From an uncultured Bacteroidales bacterium (lineage in GTDB: Bacteria; Bacteroidota; Bacteroidia; Bacteroidales; UBA932): 64,000 nt of DNA. The notes under the pieces were generated by a model. The model was given only the letters and a program-made list of their open reading frames with translations, made no database searches and was not told where the DNA came from. This document shows positions 25,327-33,639 of the stretch, in pieces (the stretch's first letter is position 1; each line of letters starts with the position of its first letter). Both the position numbers and the translations under genes were made by a program. The stretch covers positions 52,420-116,419 of the forward strand of contig CAMVGM010000002.1 of NCBI GenBank assembly GCA_947167015.1, given 5' to 3'.

Positions 25327-26152
25327 GGCCATCGAAATCTCCTTGAACGATTACGTCCCGGCAGGCGGCGGATTCAACGGCGAGAGCTACTTCCACCGCG
25401 ACGACCCGACCGTGATGCTCAAACTGTACTTCCCCGGCAAGATTCAGCAGCCCCTGGACGAGATGACCCTGTCGCGGAAGGTGTACGAGATGGGCATCCC
25501 CACGCCGGAACCCGGCGAATACGTGGTCACCGAGGACGGCCGATACGGTATCCGTTTCCGGCGCATCGAGGGCAAGACCTCCTTCGCCCGCGCCGTCGGG
25601 GACCATCCGGAACGCCTGACGGAATATGCCGCCGGCTTTGCGCAGATGTGCCTGCAGCTGCACGCCACGCACGTGGACACCAAGCAGTTCGAATGCGTGA
25701 AAGACCGCTATTTCCGCCTGCTGGAGGAGAATCCTTTCTTCACCCCGTCCGAAAAGGACAGGATCGGGCGTTTCATCTCGGACGCCCCCGACACCGACAC
25801 CGCCATCCACGGCGACCTCCAGTTCGGCAACGCCATCTTCGCCGGGGACAGGCGCTATTTCATCGACCTGGGAGACTTCTGCTACGGCTATTCCCGTTTT
25901 GACCTGGGGATGGTCTACCTCAGTTGCAAACTCAGCAACGAGGCCTTCACCCTGGACGTCTTCCATATGAGCAACGAGACCGCCGCACGCTTCTGGGACG
26001 CCTTCGTTCCCGTTTATTTCGGGACGGACCGCCCCGCAAAAGACGTCGAGGAGGAAATCCTACCCTACGCCGGACTCAAGACACTGATCGTAGAACGCGA
26101 TGCCGGGGTTCCGAAACCGGAATTCCGCGCCGCCCTGAAATCTATCCTATGA
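25319..26152 (+). CDS. APH-fold phosphotransferase (TIGR02172-like)
   Basis: A 277-residue aminoglycoside-phosphotransferase/choline-kinase-like protein. The catalytic loop HGDLQFGN lies at residues 164-171 and the metal-binding Asp is in FIDLGDF at 182-188; MLKLYFPG near 33-40 carries the ATP lysine. Antibiotic resistance is unlikely given its position within a signalling operon. Such proteins in Bacteroidota have no assigned substrate; a small-molecule or protein kinase role is possible. It overlaps both neighbours. Confidence 0.78.
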   Translation: MNKAIEISLNDYVPAGGGFNGESYFHRDDPTVMLKLYFPGKIQQPLDEMTLSRKVYEMGIPTPEPGEYVVTEDGRYGIRFRRIEGKTSFARAVGDHPERLTEYAAGFAQMCLQLHATHVDTKQFECVKDRYFRLLEENPFFTPSEKDRIGRFISDAPDTDTAIHGDLQFGNAIFAGDRRYFIDLGDFCYGYSRFDLGMVYLSCKLSNEAFTLDVFHMSNETAARFWDAFVPVYFGTDRPAKDVEEEILPYAGLKTLIVERDAGVPKPEFRAALKSIL

Positions 26153-28347
26153 AACAGAAAGAACCGACAGTGAACAGCTTCCTCCGCCGGTCCAGATGGA
26201 CCGGTCTGATGCTCGTCGTCGTGGCCGCCATCACGCTGGAGGCCACGTCGATCATCCAGTTCTTCTTCTCCCAGAAAGGCATCCAGCAGGAAGCCGCGCT
26301 GCGTGCGGAAAGCGAATTGGAATCCACGCAGCTGGAGATCCTGAACGTGATCGACCAGGCGGAATCCGCCGTGCGGAACAATATGTGGATCGCCCGCTGG
26401 TGCCTGAATTTCCAGGACAGCCTTTCCCTGGTGACGAGCCGGCTCGTCGAGGACAATCCCGTCGTGATGGGTTCCACCATCGCGCTGGTGCCCGGGCATT
26501 ACCGCCGCCATCCGCTCTACGCCCCTTATTCCTACCAGCTGCCCGGTCAGGACACCGTATATACCAAGTCGCTGGCCACCCCGGAATATGACTACCCTTC
26601 CCAGGAATGGTTCACCAAGCCGATCGAACTCCAGGAAGGCTACTGGTCAGAACCCTATGTCGACGAAGGCGGCGGGGACATCCTGATGACCACCTTCTCG
26701 ATGCCCGTCCGGGACGAACACGGGGTCATTGCCGCCGTGCTGACCGCGGACATCTCGCTGGACTGGCTGACGGACCTCGTCGGCAACATCAACGTCTATC
26801 CCAAGGCAATCAGCATCCTGGCCAGCCGCAGCGGCAAGCTGATGGTCTGCCCTGAGGAATCGCTCATCATGCACCGGACGGTGCAGGAAGCCGCCGACGG
26901 CCTGGAGGACACGGCCGCCGCCCACAAAATCGCCCACGCCATGCTGAGCGGAGAGACCGGTTCCGAGGACATCGTTTACCGGGGCAAGCTCCAGCACGTC
27001 TTCTTCTCGAAGGTGGAACGGACGGGCTGGGCTATGTCCATCGTCATCCCGGATTCCGACATCAACGGCCATCTCCGCCGGATCGGATCCGTCGTAGCGG
27101 GGCTCCAGGTGCTCGGTCTCCTGATGCTGGCACTCATCTTGCTTTCCTACGCCAGGAACCAGAGGAAAAACCAGGAACTGACCGAGAAGAAAAACAAAAT
27201 GGAGAGCGAACTGCATATCGCCCGCGGCATCCAGATGGCGATGCTGCCGAAGATCTTCCCGCCCTTCCCCGAGCGGAAAGACCTGGACCTGTACGCATCC
27301 ATCGTTCCTGCAAAAGAGGTCGGCGGCGACCTGTACGACTTCTTCATCCGCGACGAAAAGCTCTTCTTCTGCATCGCGGACGTGTCCGGCAAGGGCGTTC
27401 CCGCCTCGCTGGTGATGGCCGTCACGCGCAGCCATTTCCGCACGACGGCCGCCCACGAGAACAGCCCGCAGCGCATCATCCGGCTGATGAACGACGTGAT
27501 GGCGGACAACAACGACAGCAACATGTTCGTCACACTGTTCTGCGGCACCCTCGACCTTGCGACCGGCCAGTTGATTTACTGCAACGCCGGGCACAACGCG
27601 CCCGAAATCGTCTCCGCGGAAGGCGTACGGCCCCTGAATGTGCTCCCCAACCTGCCTGTCGGCGTCCTGGCCGGCATGGATTTCCAGGATCAGGAAACGT
27701 ACCTGAAGGGCGGAGAAACCCTTTTCCTTTATACCGACGGACTTACCGAAGCCGAGAACTCCTACCACGAACTCTTCGGAGAACAGCGGATGGAAGAGGC
27801 CCTGCATCCCGGCATGGGCGCCGTAGAGCAGCTCCGGGCCATGCACCGGGCCGTCCACACCTTCGTGGGCAACGCGGAGCAGAGCGATGACCTGACGATG
27901 CTCTGCATCCGCTTCCTCGGCTCCGTCCCGGATGCCGGGGACGGCCGCCGGCTGACCCTGCGCAACGATATCGGGGAGATTTCCCGTCTGCAGGCATTCG
28001 TCGACGGCATCGCCCGGGAGGAACAGCTTTCCGACCCCGTGGCCTCCAGCCTGAACCTCGCCCTCGAGGAGGCGGTCACCAACGTGATCATGTACGCCTA
28101 TCCCAAGGGCCAGGAAGGCCGGCTGGACCTGCAGGCGACCCGCCGCCCCGGTGAACTGGAATTCACGCTCACCGACAGCGGAAAAGCATTCGACCCCACG
28201 GCGGCCCCGGTGGCCGACGTCAGCCTGGACGCGCAGGAGCGTCCCATCGGCGGACTCGGGATCTTCCTGGTCCGCCAGATCATGGACAAGGTCGCCTACC
28301 GGCGCACCGACGGCAAGAACATCCTTTCAATGACAAAACACATCTGA
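26149..28347 (+). CDS. Membrane SpoIIE/PP2C phosphatase fused to RsbW-like kinase domain
   Basis: Topology: TM helix about 17-38, an extracytoplasmic Cache-like sensor domain to about 300 (QEGYWSEPYVDEGGGDILMT, FSMPVRDEHGVIAAVLTADIS), TM helix about 305-327 and a short coiled stretch. A SpoIIE phosphatase domain follows (about 350-585) with EVGGDLYDFF, IADVSGKGVPASLVMA and LYTDGLTEAEN. A C-terminal HATPase (about 610-732) has the N-box ALEEAVTNVIMYAY and GGLGIFLVRQIMD. Phosphatase and anti-sigma-type kinase activities are therefore combined in one sensor. The start is fixed by the ATGA overlap with the APH gene. The STAS partner follows 4 nt later. Confidence 0.88.
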   Translation: MKQKEPTVNSFLRRSRWTGLMLVVVAAITLEATSIIQFFFSQKGIQQEAALRAESELESTQLEILNVIDQAESAVRNNMWIARWCLNFQDSLSLVTSRLVEDNPVVMGSTIALVPGHYRRHPLYAPYSYQLPGQDTVYTKSLATPEYDYPSQEWFTKPIELQEGYWSEPYVDEGGGDILMTTFSMPVRDEHGVIAAVLTADISLDWLTDLVGNINVYPKAISILASRSGKLMVCPEESLIMHRTVQEAADGLEDTAAAHKIAHAMLSGETGSEDIVYRGKLQHVFFSKVERTGWAMSIVIPDSDINGHLRRIGSVVAGLQVLGLLMLALILLSYARNQRKNQELTEKKNKMESELHIARGIQMAMLPKIFPPFPERKDLDLYASIVPAKEVGGDLYDFFIRDEKLFFCIADVSGKGVPASLVMAVTRSHFRTTAAHENSPQRIIRLMNDVMADNNDSNMFVTLFCGTLDLATGQLIYCNAGHNAPEIVSAEGVRPLNVLPNLPVGVLAGMDFQDQETYLKGGETLFLYTDGLTEAENSYHELFGEQRMEEALHPGMGAVEQLRAMHRAVHTFVGNAEQSDDLTMLCIRFLGSVPDAGDGRRLTLRNDIGEISRLQAFVDGIAREEQLSDPVASSLNLALEEAVTNVIMYAYPKGQEGRLDLQATRRPGELEFTLTDSGKAFDPTAAPVADVSLDAQERPIGGLGIFLVRQIMDKVAYRRTDGKNILSMTKHI

Positions 28348-28351
28348 TAAA

Positions 28352-28657
28352 ATGGAAGTCATAATTACCAAGCAAGATTCCGTGATGACGGCCCGCCTGA
28401 TCGGCCGTCTGGACACCCCGGCCGCCCAGGAGGTTTCCCAGGCCGTCGAGCCCCTCATCGCCGCGGCGGACGGGACCATCGTCCTGGACTGCCAGGAGAT
28501 GACCTACATCTCCAGTTCCGGTCTGCGCATCTTCCTGACGCTGAAGAAAGCCGCCGCATCCAAGGGCGGCAAGGTCATCGTCAAGGGCATCAGCGACAAC
28601 ATCCGCCAGGTCTTCATGATGACCGGTTTCCTGAACCTGTTCGAAATCGAAGACTGA
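28352..28657 (+). CDS. STAS-domain anti-sigma factor antagonist
   Basis: The 101-residue protein is a single STAS domain of SpoIIAA/RsbV type, opening MEVIITKQDSVMTARLIGRLDT with the conserved phosphorylation region TYISSSGLRIFLTLKKAA (serine near residue 55). Its phosphorylation state is expected to be set by the RsbW-like domain and the SpoIIE domain of the preceding protein. The downstream target is not encoded nearby as a recognisable sigma factor. Confidence 0.88.
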   Translation: MEVIITKQDSVMTARLIGRLDTPAAQEVSQAVEPLIAAADGTIVLDCQEMTYISSSGLRIFLTLKKAAASKGGKVIVKGISDNIRQVFMMTGFLNLFEIED

Positions 28658-28661
28658 AACG

Positions 28662-29360
28662 GTGGGACGACTCTATGATGAACTGACCAAGGACTACCGC
28701 TTCAAGGAAGGGCTCAAGACCTGCATCAACTGCGGCACCTGTACCGCGATCTGCCCCGCAGCGGAGTTCTACAAATACGATCCCCGCAAGATCCTGGACA
28801 CCGTCCAGCGCAAGGATGAAGCGGAGATCGAGGCACTCCTGAAGAGCGATACCATCTGGTATTGCGGCGAGTGCATGTCCTGCGTCACGCGCTGTCCGCG
28901 CAAAAACGGCGCGGGGCTCGTGATCATGGCCCTGCGTAACCTCTCGGCCAAACTCGGCTATTTCACCTGCTCGGAAAAAGGCCGCCAGCTCTGGCCCCTC
29001 ACCAAGATTCTAACAGGAAACGTCCTGCGCACCGGCTATTGCGTCCATCCCAGCACCTTCGATCCCGACGACCACCCGGAATCGGGTCCCGTCTCCCGCT
29101 GGGTGTCGGAAAACAAGGAAGAGGTCTATGCACGCGTGGGCGCCAACTATGAAGGCAAGGGTCCCGGCGCGCTGCGCCGCATCCCCCAGGAAGACCTGGA
29201 CGAGCTCCAGGCCATCTTCGACGTCACCGGCGGCACGGAACGCATCCAGGCCGTCGAAGCGGCTTCCCGCGCCAAGGCCGGGGAGATGGGGATGAGTTTC
29301 GAGGAATATACCAAATACACTTTCGAGCACTGCTCTCCCGGACATTTCAACAACGAATGA
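28662..29360 (+). CDS. HdrC-like 4Fe-4S protein
   Basis: Two 4Fe-4S motifs lie in the N-terminal third: CINCGTCTAICPA and CGECMSCVTRCPR. The downstream region is helical and mentions no other domain. It resembles the HdrC subunit that relays electrons between HdrA and HdrB. The start is GTG, 4 nt after the STAS stop, because no in-frame ATG occurs before the first cluster. The 3' end overlaps the HdrB-like gene by 4 nt. Confidence 0.82.
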   Translation: MGRLYDELTKDYRFKEGLKTCINCGTCTAICPAAEFYKYDPRKILDTVQRKDEAEIEALLKSDTIWYCGECMSCVTRCPRKNGAGLVIMALRNLSAKLGYFTCSEKGRQLWPLTKILTGNVLRTGYCVHPSTFDPDDHPESGPVSRWVSENKEEVYARVGANYEGKGPGALRRIPQEDLDELQAIFDVTGGTERIQAVEAASRAKAGEMGMSFEEYTKYTFEHCSPGHFNNE

Positions 29361-30427
29361 TTTACCAAGGCAAACAGAAAATCTGGGCCGACTACCAGAA
29401 AGAAATCCCGGACGACCACTGGTTCTATGTCCGGAGCTGCATACGGCAGAATTTCTTCCCGGCCAGCGAGAAATATTTCCTCGTCATCTGCCGGGACATG
29501 CTCGGCCGTGACATTTTTGAGACCGAGCACCATACCACCTGCGCCGGCATCGCCTACCACTGCGACACCATCCCGCAGGAAACGGCCATGACGGTGGTGG
29601 CGCGCCAGTTCGCCCTGATGACCGAGGCGGGCTATGAGAATTTCGTCACCTCCTGCATCACTTCCTTCGGCAACTACTGCGAGATCCTCGAGACCTGGCG
29701 CGAGTTCCCGGAACTGGAGGCGAAGATACGGGAAGACCTCTGGAAGGCCTGCCGCCGCGAATTCAACAAGCCCAAATACATCGCCCACGCCAGCGACCTG
29801 GTGTACAAGTTCCGTGGCGAGATCGCGGAACGCGCGAAATACCGCCTGGTCGCGCGCGCCACGGGCGAACCCCTGCGCATCGTCGAGCACATCGGCTGCC
29901 ACTATGCCAAGATGTTCCCCCACAAGGGCGTCGGCGGCGCCGAGTACCCCTGCGTGCTCAGCGGCATGGCCGAGGCCTGGGGCGGACAGGTGATCGACTA
30001 CCCGGAGCGGCGCCACTGCTGCGGCTATGGTTTCCGGCAGTACCACATCAAGGCCAACCGCGGCTATTCCCTGTCCAACACGCACAAGAAGTTCGAGTCC
30101 ATGGAACCCTTCCATCCGGACATGATCATCACCAACTGCCCGGGCTGCCCCTATTTCCTGGACCGCTGGCAATACGTCATCTCCGAGATGACCGGCAAGA
30201 CCTACGGGCAGAACGGCTACGGCATCCCCGCCCTCACCTACGAGGAACTGGCCGGGCTGGTGCTTGGCATCGATCCCTGGGACCTGGGCTTCCAGATGCA
30301 CCAGGTGGCCATCGAGCCGCTGCTGGACAAGATCGGCATCCCCTACGACCCCGCCCGCAAGTACCTCGGGGTCGATGAAAAGAAAATCAAGACCCCGGGT
30401 CTTCCCACGACCCTGAAATGCTGCTAG
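29357..30427 (+). CDS. HdrB-like CCG-domain protein
   Basis: The 356-residue protein carries cysteine-rich CCG-type motifs. The C-terminal one is clear: HIGCHYAK, RHCCGYGF, NCPGCPYFLD. An N-terminal counterpart is less regular: RSC, TTCAGIAYHC, TSCITSFGNYC. In HdrB these bind the non-cubane clusters at which a disulfide is reduced. The chain ends in a CC pair. Substrate is unknown, because the methanogen CoM-S-S-CoB heterodisulfide is not expected in Bacteroidota. Confidence 0.8.
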   Translation: MIYQGKQKIWADYQKEIPDDHWFYVRSCIRQNFFPASEKYFLVICRDMLGRDIFETEHHTTCAGIAYHCDTIPQETAMTVVARQFALMTEAGYENFVTSCITSFGNYCEILETWREFPELEAKIREDLWKACRREFNKPKYIAHASDLVYKFRGEIAERAKYRLVARATGEPLRIVEHIGCHYAKMFPHKGVGGAEYPCVLSGMAEAWGGQVIDYPERRHCCGYGFRQYHIKANRGYSLSNTHKKFESMEPFHPDMIITNCPGCPYFLDRWQYVISEMTGKTYGQNGYGIPALTYEELAGLVLGIDPWDLGFQMHQVAIEPLLDKIGIPYDPARKYLGVDEKKIKTPGLPTTLKCC

Positions 30428-30430
30428 ACC

Positions 30431-31453
30431 ATGGTCAACAGACAACCCGTCATCTCCATCATCGGCGCCGGTATCGCCGGCCTGGAAGCCGCCCGGCAAC
30501 TCAGCGCGCTGGGCTACAAGCCGGTGCTCATCGAAAAGGCCCCCGTCGTCGGCGGACACGTCGCCGAGTGGAACCGCCTCTTTCCGGACATGTCTCCCTC
30601 GGAGGACCTGACCGGTCCCCTGCGGGCGCAGACCGCCGGCGTCCGGACCCTGCTGAATACCGAGGTCGCCTCCATCAACCGACTCAAGGACGAGTACAAC
30701 CTCATCCTTTCGGACGGCTCTTCCCTGCTCTGCCAGGCCGTCCTCTTCGCCACCGGATTCCATCTTTTCGACGCTTCGAAGAAAGAGGAATACGGGTATG
30801 GGATCTACGACCGCGTGATCACCAACCGCGACCTCGAAGCATGGTTCAACCACAAGGATGACAGGCGCATAGATCACCCGAAGGCCGTGGGCTTCGTGCA
30901 CTGCGTGGGCTCGCGCGACGTCAAGGCGGGCAACGCCCAGTGTTCCAAGGTCTGCTGCATCACCGCCATCAAGGAGGCCATCGAGATCAAGGAGGAATTC
31001 CCCGACGCGGAGGTGTACTGCTTCTACATGGACCTGCGCCTGTTCGGCAAGAAATACGAAGACTTTTACATCAAGGCCCAGCGCGACTACGGCATCCATT
31101 TCATCCGCGGACGTGTGTCGGAGGTGGGCGAAGCCGTGGACGGCCGCGTGGTCGTCAAGGCGGAGGACACCCTCAACGGAAAGCCGATCAAGGTCACCCT
31201 GGACCTGCTGGTGCTGATGGCCGGCATCGTCTGCAACCCCGACGCGCAGCACTATGCGCGCGAGATCGGTGTGGCGGTGGACGACGACGGCTTCCTGAAA
31301 AGCCGCAACAACGTGGACGCCATCACGGAATCCTCCCGCCCGGGCGTCTTCTTCGCAGGCTCCTGCACCGGTGCCAAGACGGTGCCCGAGACCCTGGCGG
31401 AGGCACGCAGCGCCGCCCTGGCCATTCATCAATACCTGAACAAGCCCCGCTAG
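30431..31453 (+). CDS. HdrA/QmoA-like FAD-binding subunit
   Basis: The N-terminal dinucleotide motif ISIIGAGIAGLEAARQL binds FAD. The HdrA-specific cluster motif follows as VHCVGSRD and CSKVCCITAIKEA, and the C-terminal flavin motif is GVFFAGSCTGAKTVPETLAEA. At 340 residues it lacks the ferredoxin-like and N-terminal iron-sulfur modules of full HdrA, making it closer in size to the QmoA type. It probably accepts electrons through FAD and passes them to the HdrC/HdrB-like partners encoded on either side. Confidence 0.84.
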   Translation: MVNRQPVISIIGAGIAGLEAARQLSALGYKPVLIEKAPVVGGHVAEWNRLFPDMSPSEDLTGPLRAQTAGVRTLLNTEVASINRLKDEYNLILSDGSSLLCQAVLFATGFHLFDASKKEEYGYGIYDRVITNRDLEAWFNHKDDRRIDHPKAVGFVHCVGSRDVKAGNAQCSKVCCITAIKEAIEIKEEFPDAEVYCFYMDLRLFGKKYEDFYIKAQRDYGIHFIRGRVSEVGEAVDGRVVVKAEDTLNGKPIKVTLDLLVLMAGIVCNPDAQHYAREIGVAVDDDGFLKSRNNVDAITESSRPGVFFAGSCTGAKTVPETLAEARSAALAIHQYLNKPR

Positions 31454-31454
31454 G

Positions 31455-31793
31455 ATGGATTTCGGTTATCAGATCAATCCCAGTTCCGCCGTCAACCTGG
31501 ACCAGGTGGACCGGCGGCGCTATGACGCCCTGGTGCGCCTCTCGCCCGATGCGGCCACCTGCATGGGCTGCGGCAGCTGCAGCGCCACCTGCACGTCGTC
31601 GGCCTGGTCGGGGATGAGCGTGCGCAAGGTCCTGCTGGGCCTGCAGCGCGGCCGCGACGCGGAAGTGAACCGGATGCTGTCGGCCTGCATGCTCTGCGGC
31701 AAATGCACGATGGTCTGCCCGCGCGGCATCAATACCCGGCAGCTGATCTTGACGCTCTGCCGGCTGGACAAAAACGGGGAGGTCGTGCGATGA
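31455..31793 (+). CDS. Small HdrC-like ferredoxin protein
   Basis: The 112-residue protein is nearly all cluster-binding: CMGCGSCSATCTSS and CMLCGKCTMVCPRG, a second HdrC-type relay in the operon. It starts 1 nt after the HdrA-like gene and overlaps the membrane subunit by 4 nt, so it likely connects the flavin subunit to the membrane protein that follows. Confidence 0.8.
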   Translation: MDFGYQINPSSAVNLDQVDRRRYDALVRLSPDAATCMGCGSCSATCTSSAWSGMSVRKVLLGLQRGRDAEVNRMLSACMLCGKCTMVCPRGINTRQLILTLCRLDKNGEVVR

Positions 31794-33631
31794 GAGAACG
31801 CTTTGCCAACGGATTCGATCCCTTCGTGATCCCCTTCCTGATCGGAATGGCCTTCGTGCTGGGTTATTGCATCGTGGCGATGATCCGGGTGTACTTCCAG
31901 CTGCCCAAGCCTGACCGGAAGCGCTTCCTGGTTTCACTCGTCACCCCCAGGACCGCCTGGAAAAATATCAAGGACATCTTCCTCAACTGTCTCATCCACG
32001 TGAAGTTATGGAAGCGGAACAAGGTCCTGGGCTATATGCACTCCAGCATCGCGTTCGGCTGGTTCATGATCATCGTGCTGGGACACCTGGAGGTGATGCT
32101 CTTCGTCCCGGAGCGCATCCACCTCTTCTACTACCCGATCTTCTTCAACTATTTCGTGGCGGAAACGGAGCAGACCCTGCCCGGCTCGCTGCTGATGTTC
32201 CTGATGGACTTCTTCCTGCTGATCATCCTCAGCGGCATCGTCCTCGCGATCATCAAGCGTTTCGCCTCGCGCATCGTGGGCATGCGGCGCACCACGCGCC
32301 TGAGCCTGATGGACCGCGTGGGACTCTATTCCCTGTGGGCCATCTTCCCGCTCCGCCTGCTCGCCGAGAGTTTCACCGCCCACATCAGCGGCGGCAGTTT
32401 CCTGACCATCCCGGCCAACTGGATCTTCCGGCAGTTCCTGGGCAACGACCTCCACGCGCTGCCCACCTGGTGGGCGTACTCGATCGCCCTGTGCGTATTC
32501 ATGTGCGTGCTGCCTTTTACCCGCTACATGCACATCCCGGCGGAAATGTTGCTGATCCCGATGCGCAATGCCGGCATCAAGATCCGGCACCCGCGCAAGG
32601 GTTTCGCCCTGCTGGAAGTGTACTCCTGCCCGGCCTGCGGCGTGTGTATAGACGCATGTCCGATGGGCGTGCGCAAGGCCAACTGCAAGGACGCGACGGT
32701 CTATCTGAACCGCCAGCTGCGGCGCGGAAACGAACGGCGCATCGCCGAGATCTCCGACAAATGCCTGCTGTGCGGCAAGTGTTCCGCCGTGTGCCAGGTC
32801 GGCGTCGAAGGGCCGGAACTGCGGGTCGCCCAGCGCGAACGGCGCAAATACGCCCTGACGCCCGATTATGGGATGATCGACGCAGCCTCCCTCTCGCAGC
32901 ACCTGTCCGACCTGCCGTTCTGCGGCCCGGAAACCGCTCCCGTCGAGGGCAGCGTGCTATACTTTGCCGGCTGCATGACGCATCTGACGCCCGCTATCCG
33001 CCGCGCCACCACCTCGCTGCTCGACAAGGCCGGGCTCTCCTGGAAGATGATGGATCCCGACGGCGGCCTGTGCTGCGGCCGTCCCCTGATGATGGCGGGA
33101 CGCAGCGAGACGGCGCAGGAACTGATCAAGAAGAACGTGGAGATCATCCGTGCGAGCGGCTGCAACACCCTGCTGCTCTCCTGCCCCATCTGCTACAAGG
33201 TATTCAAGGAGGAATACCCGCTGCAGGGCATCCGCGTGGTGCATCACAGCGTCTTCTTCCAGGAACTGATCGCCGCCGGCAAACTGCAGGTGCAGCACGA
33301 AGACGGGCTTCGGCTCGTGTGGCACGACCCCTGCGAACTGGGACGCGGCTGCGGCATCTACGAACAGCCCCGGCAGGCCCTTTCCGCCGCTGCCGACCTG
33401 GTCGAAGCAGGCCGGCATCACGCCGAGAGCATCTGCTGCGGCGGCAGCCTCGGCAGCCTGTCGCTCGGATTCGAACAGCGCCGCCCGATGACGCAGAATG
33501 CCCTGAAAGACCTTACGGTGGCGGATCCCGACCAGATCGTGACGGGCTGTCCGCTGTGCCTGGCGACCTTCTCGCGCTACGCCGACCGGCCCGTTCACGA
33601 CATCGCCGAGATCCTGGACGGACGGAGCTGA
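31790..33631 (+). CDS. HdrE-HdrD / DsrM-DsrK-like fused membrane iron-sulfur oxidoreductase
   Basis: The N-terminal 250 residues hold about five to six TM helices of NarI/HdrE type, with histidines (GYMHSS, LGHLEV, YMHIPAE) that could ligate b hemes. A ferredoxin region follows: CPACGVCIDACPMG and CLLCGKCSAVCQVG. Then come two CCG domains: FAGCMTHL, LCCGRPL, SCPICYK and HDPCELG, ICCGGS, GCPLCL. This is HdrE and HdrD (or DsrM and DsrK) in one chain, suggesting exchange of electrons between a membrane quinone or heme pool and a cytoplasmic disulfide-type site. The start is fixed by the ATGA overlap. Confidence 0.84.
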   Translation: MRERFANGFDPFVIPFLIGMAFVLGYCIVAMIRVYFQLPKPDRKRFLVSLVTPRTAWKNIKDIFLNCLIHVKLWKRNKVLGYMHSSIAFGWFMIIVLGHLEVMLFVPERIHLFYYPIFFNYFVAETEQTLPGSLLMFLMDFFLLIILSGIVLAIIKRFASRIVGMRRTTRLSLMDRVGLYSLWAIFPLRLLAESFTAHISGGSFLTIPANWIFRQFLGNDLHALPTWWAYSIALCVFMCVLPFTRYMHIPAEMLLIPMRNAGIKIRHPRKGFALLEVYSCPACGVCIDACPMGVRKANCKDATVYLNRQLRRGNERRIAEISDKCLLCGKCSAVCQVGVEGPELRVAQRERRKYALTPDYGMIDAASLSQHLSDLPFCGPETAPVEGSVLYFAGCMTHLTPAIRRATTSLLDKAGLSWKMMDPDGGLCCGRPLMMAGRSETAQELIKKNVEIIRASGCNTLLLSCPICYKVFKEEYPLQGIRVVHHSVFFQELIAAGKLQVQHEDGLRLVWHDPCELGRGCGIYEQPRQALSAAADLVEAGRHHAESICCGGSLGSLSLGFEQRRPMTQNALKDLTVADPDQIVTGCPLCLATFSRYADRPVHDIAEILDGRS

Positions 33632-33639
33632 CGACCGCC

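Noticed and set aside
25319..26152. Aminoglycoside resistance gene
   Set aside because: Only the kinase fold is shared; operon context and lack of resistance-gene neighbours make that label misleading.
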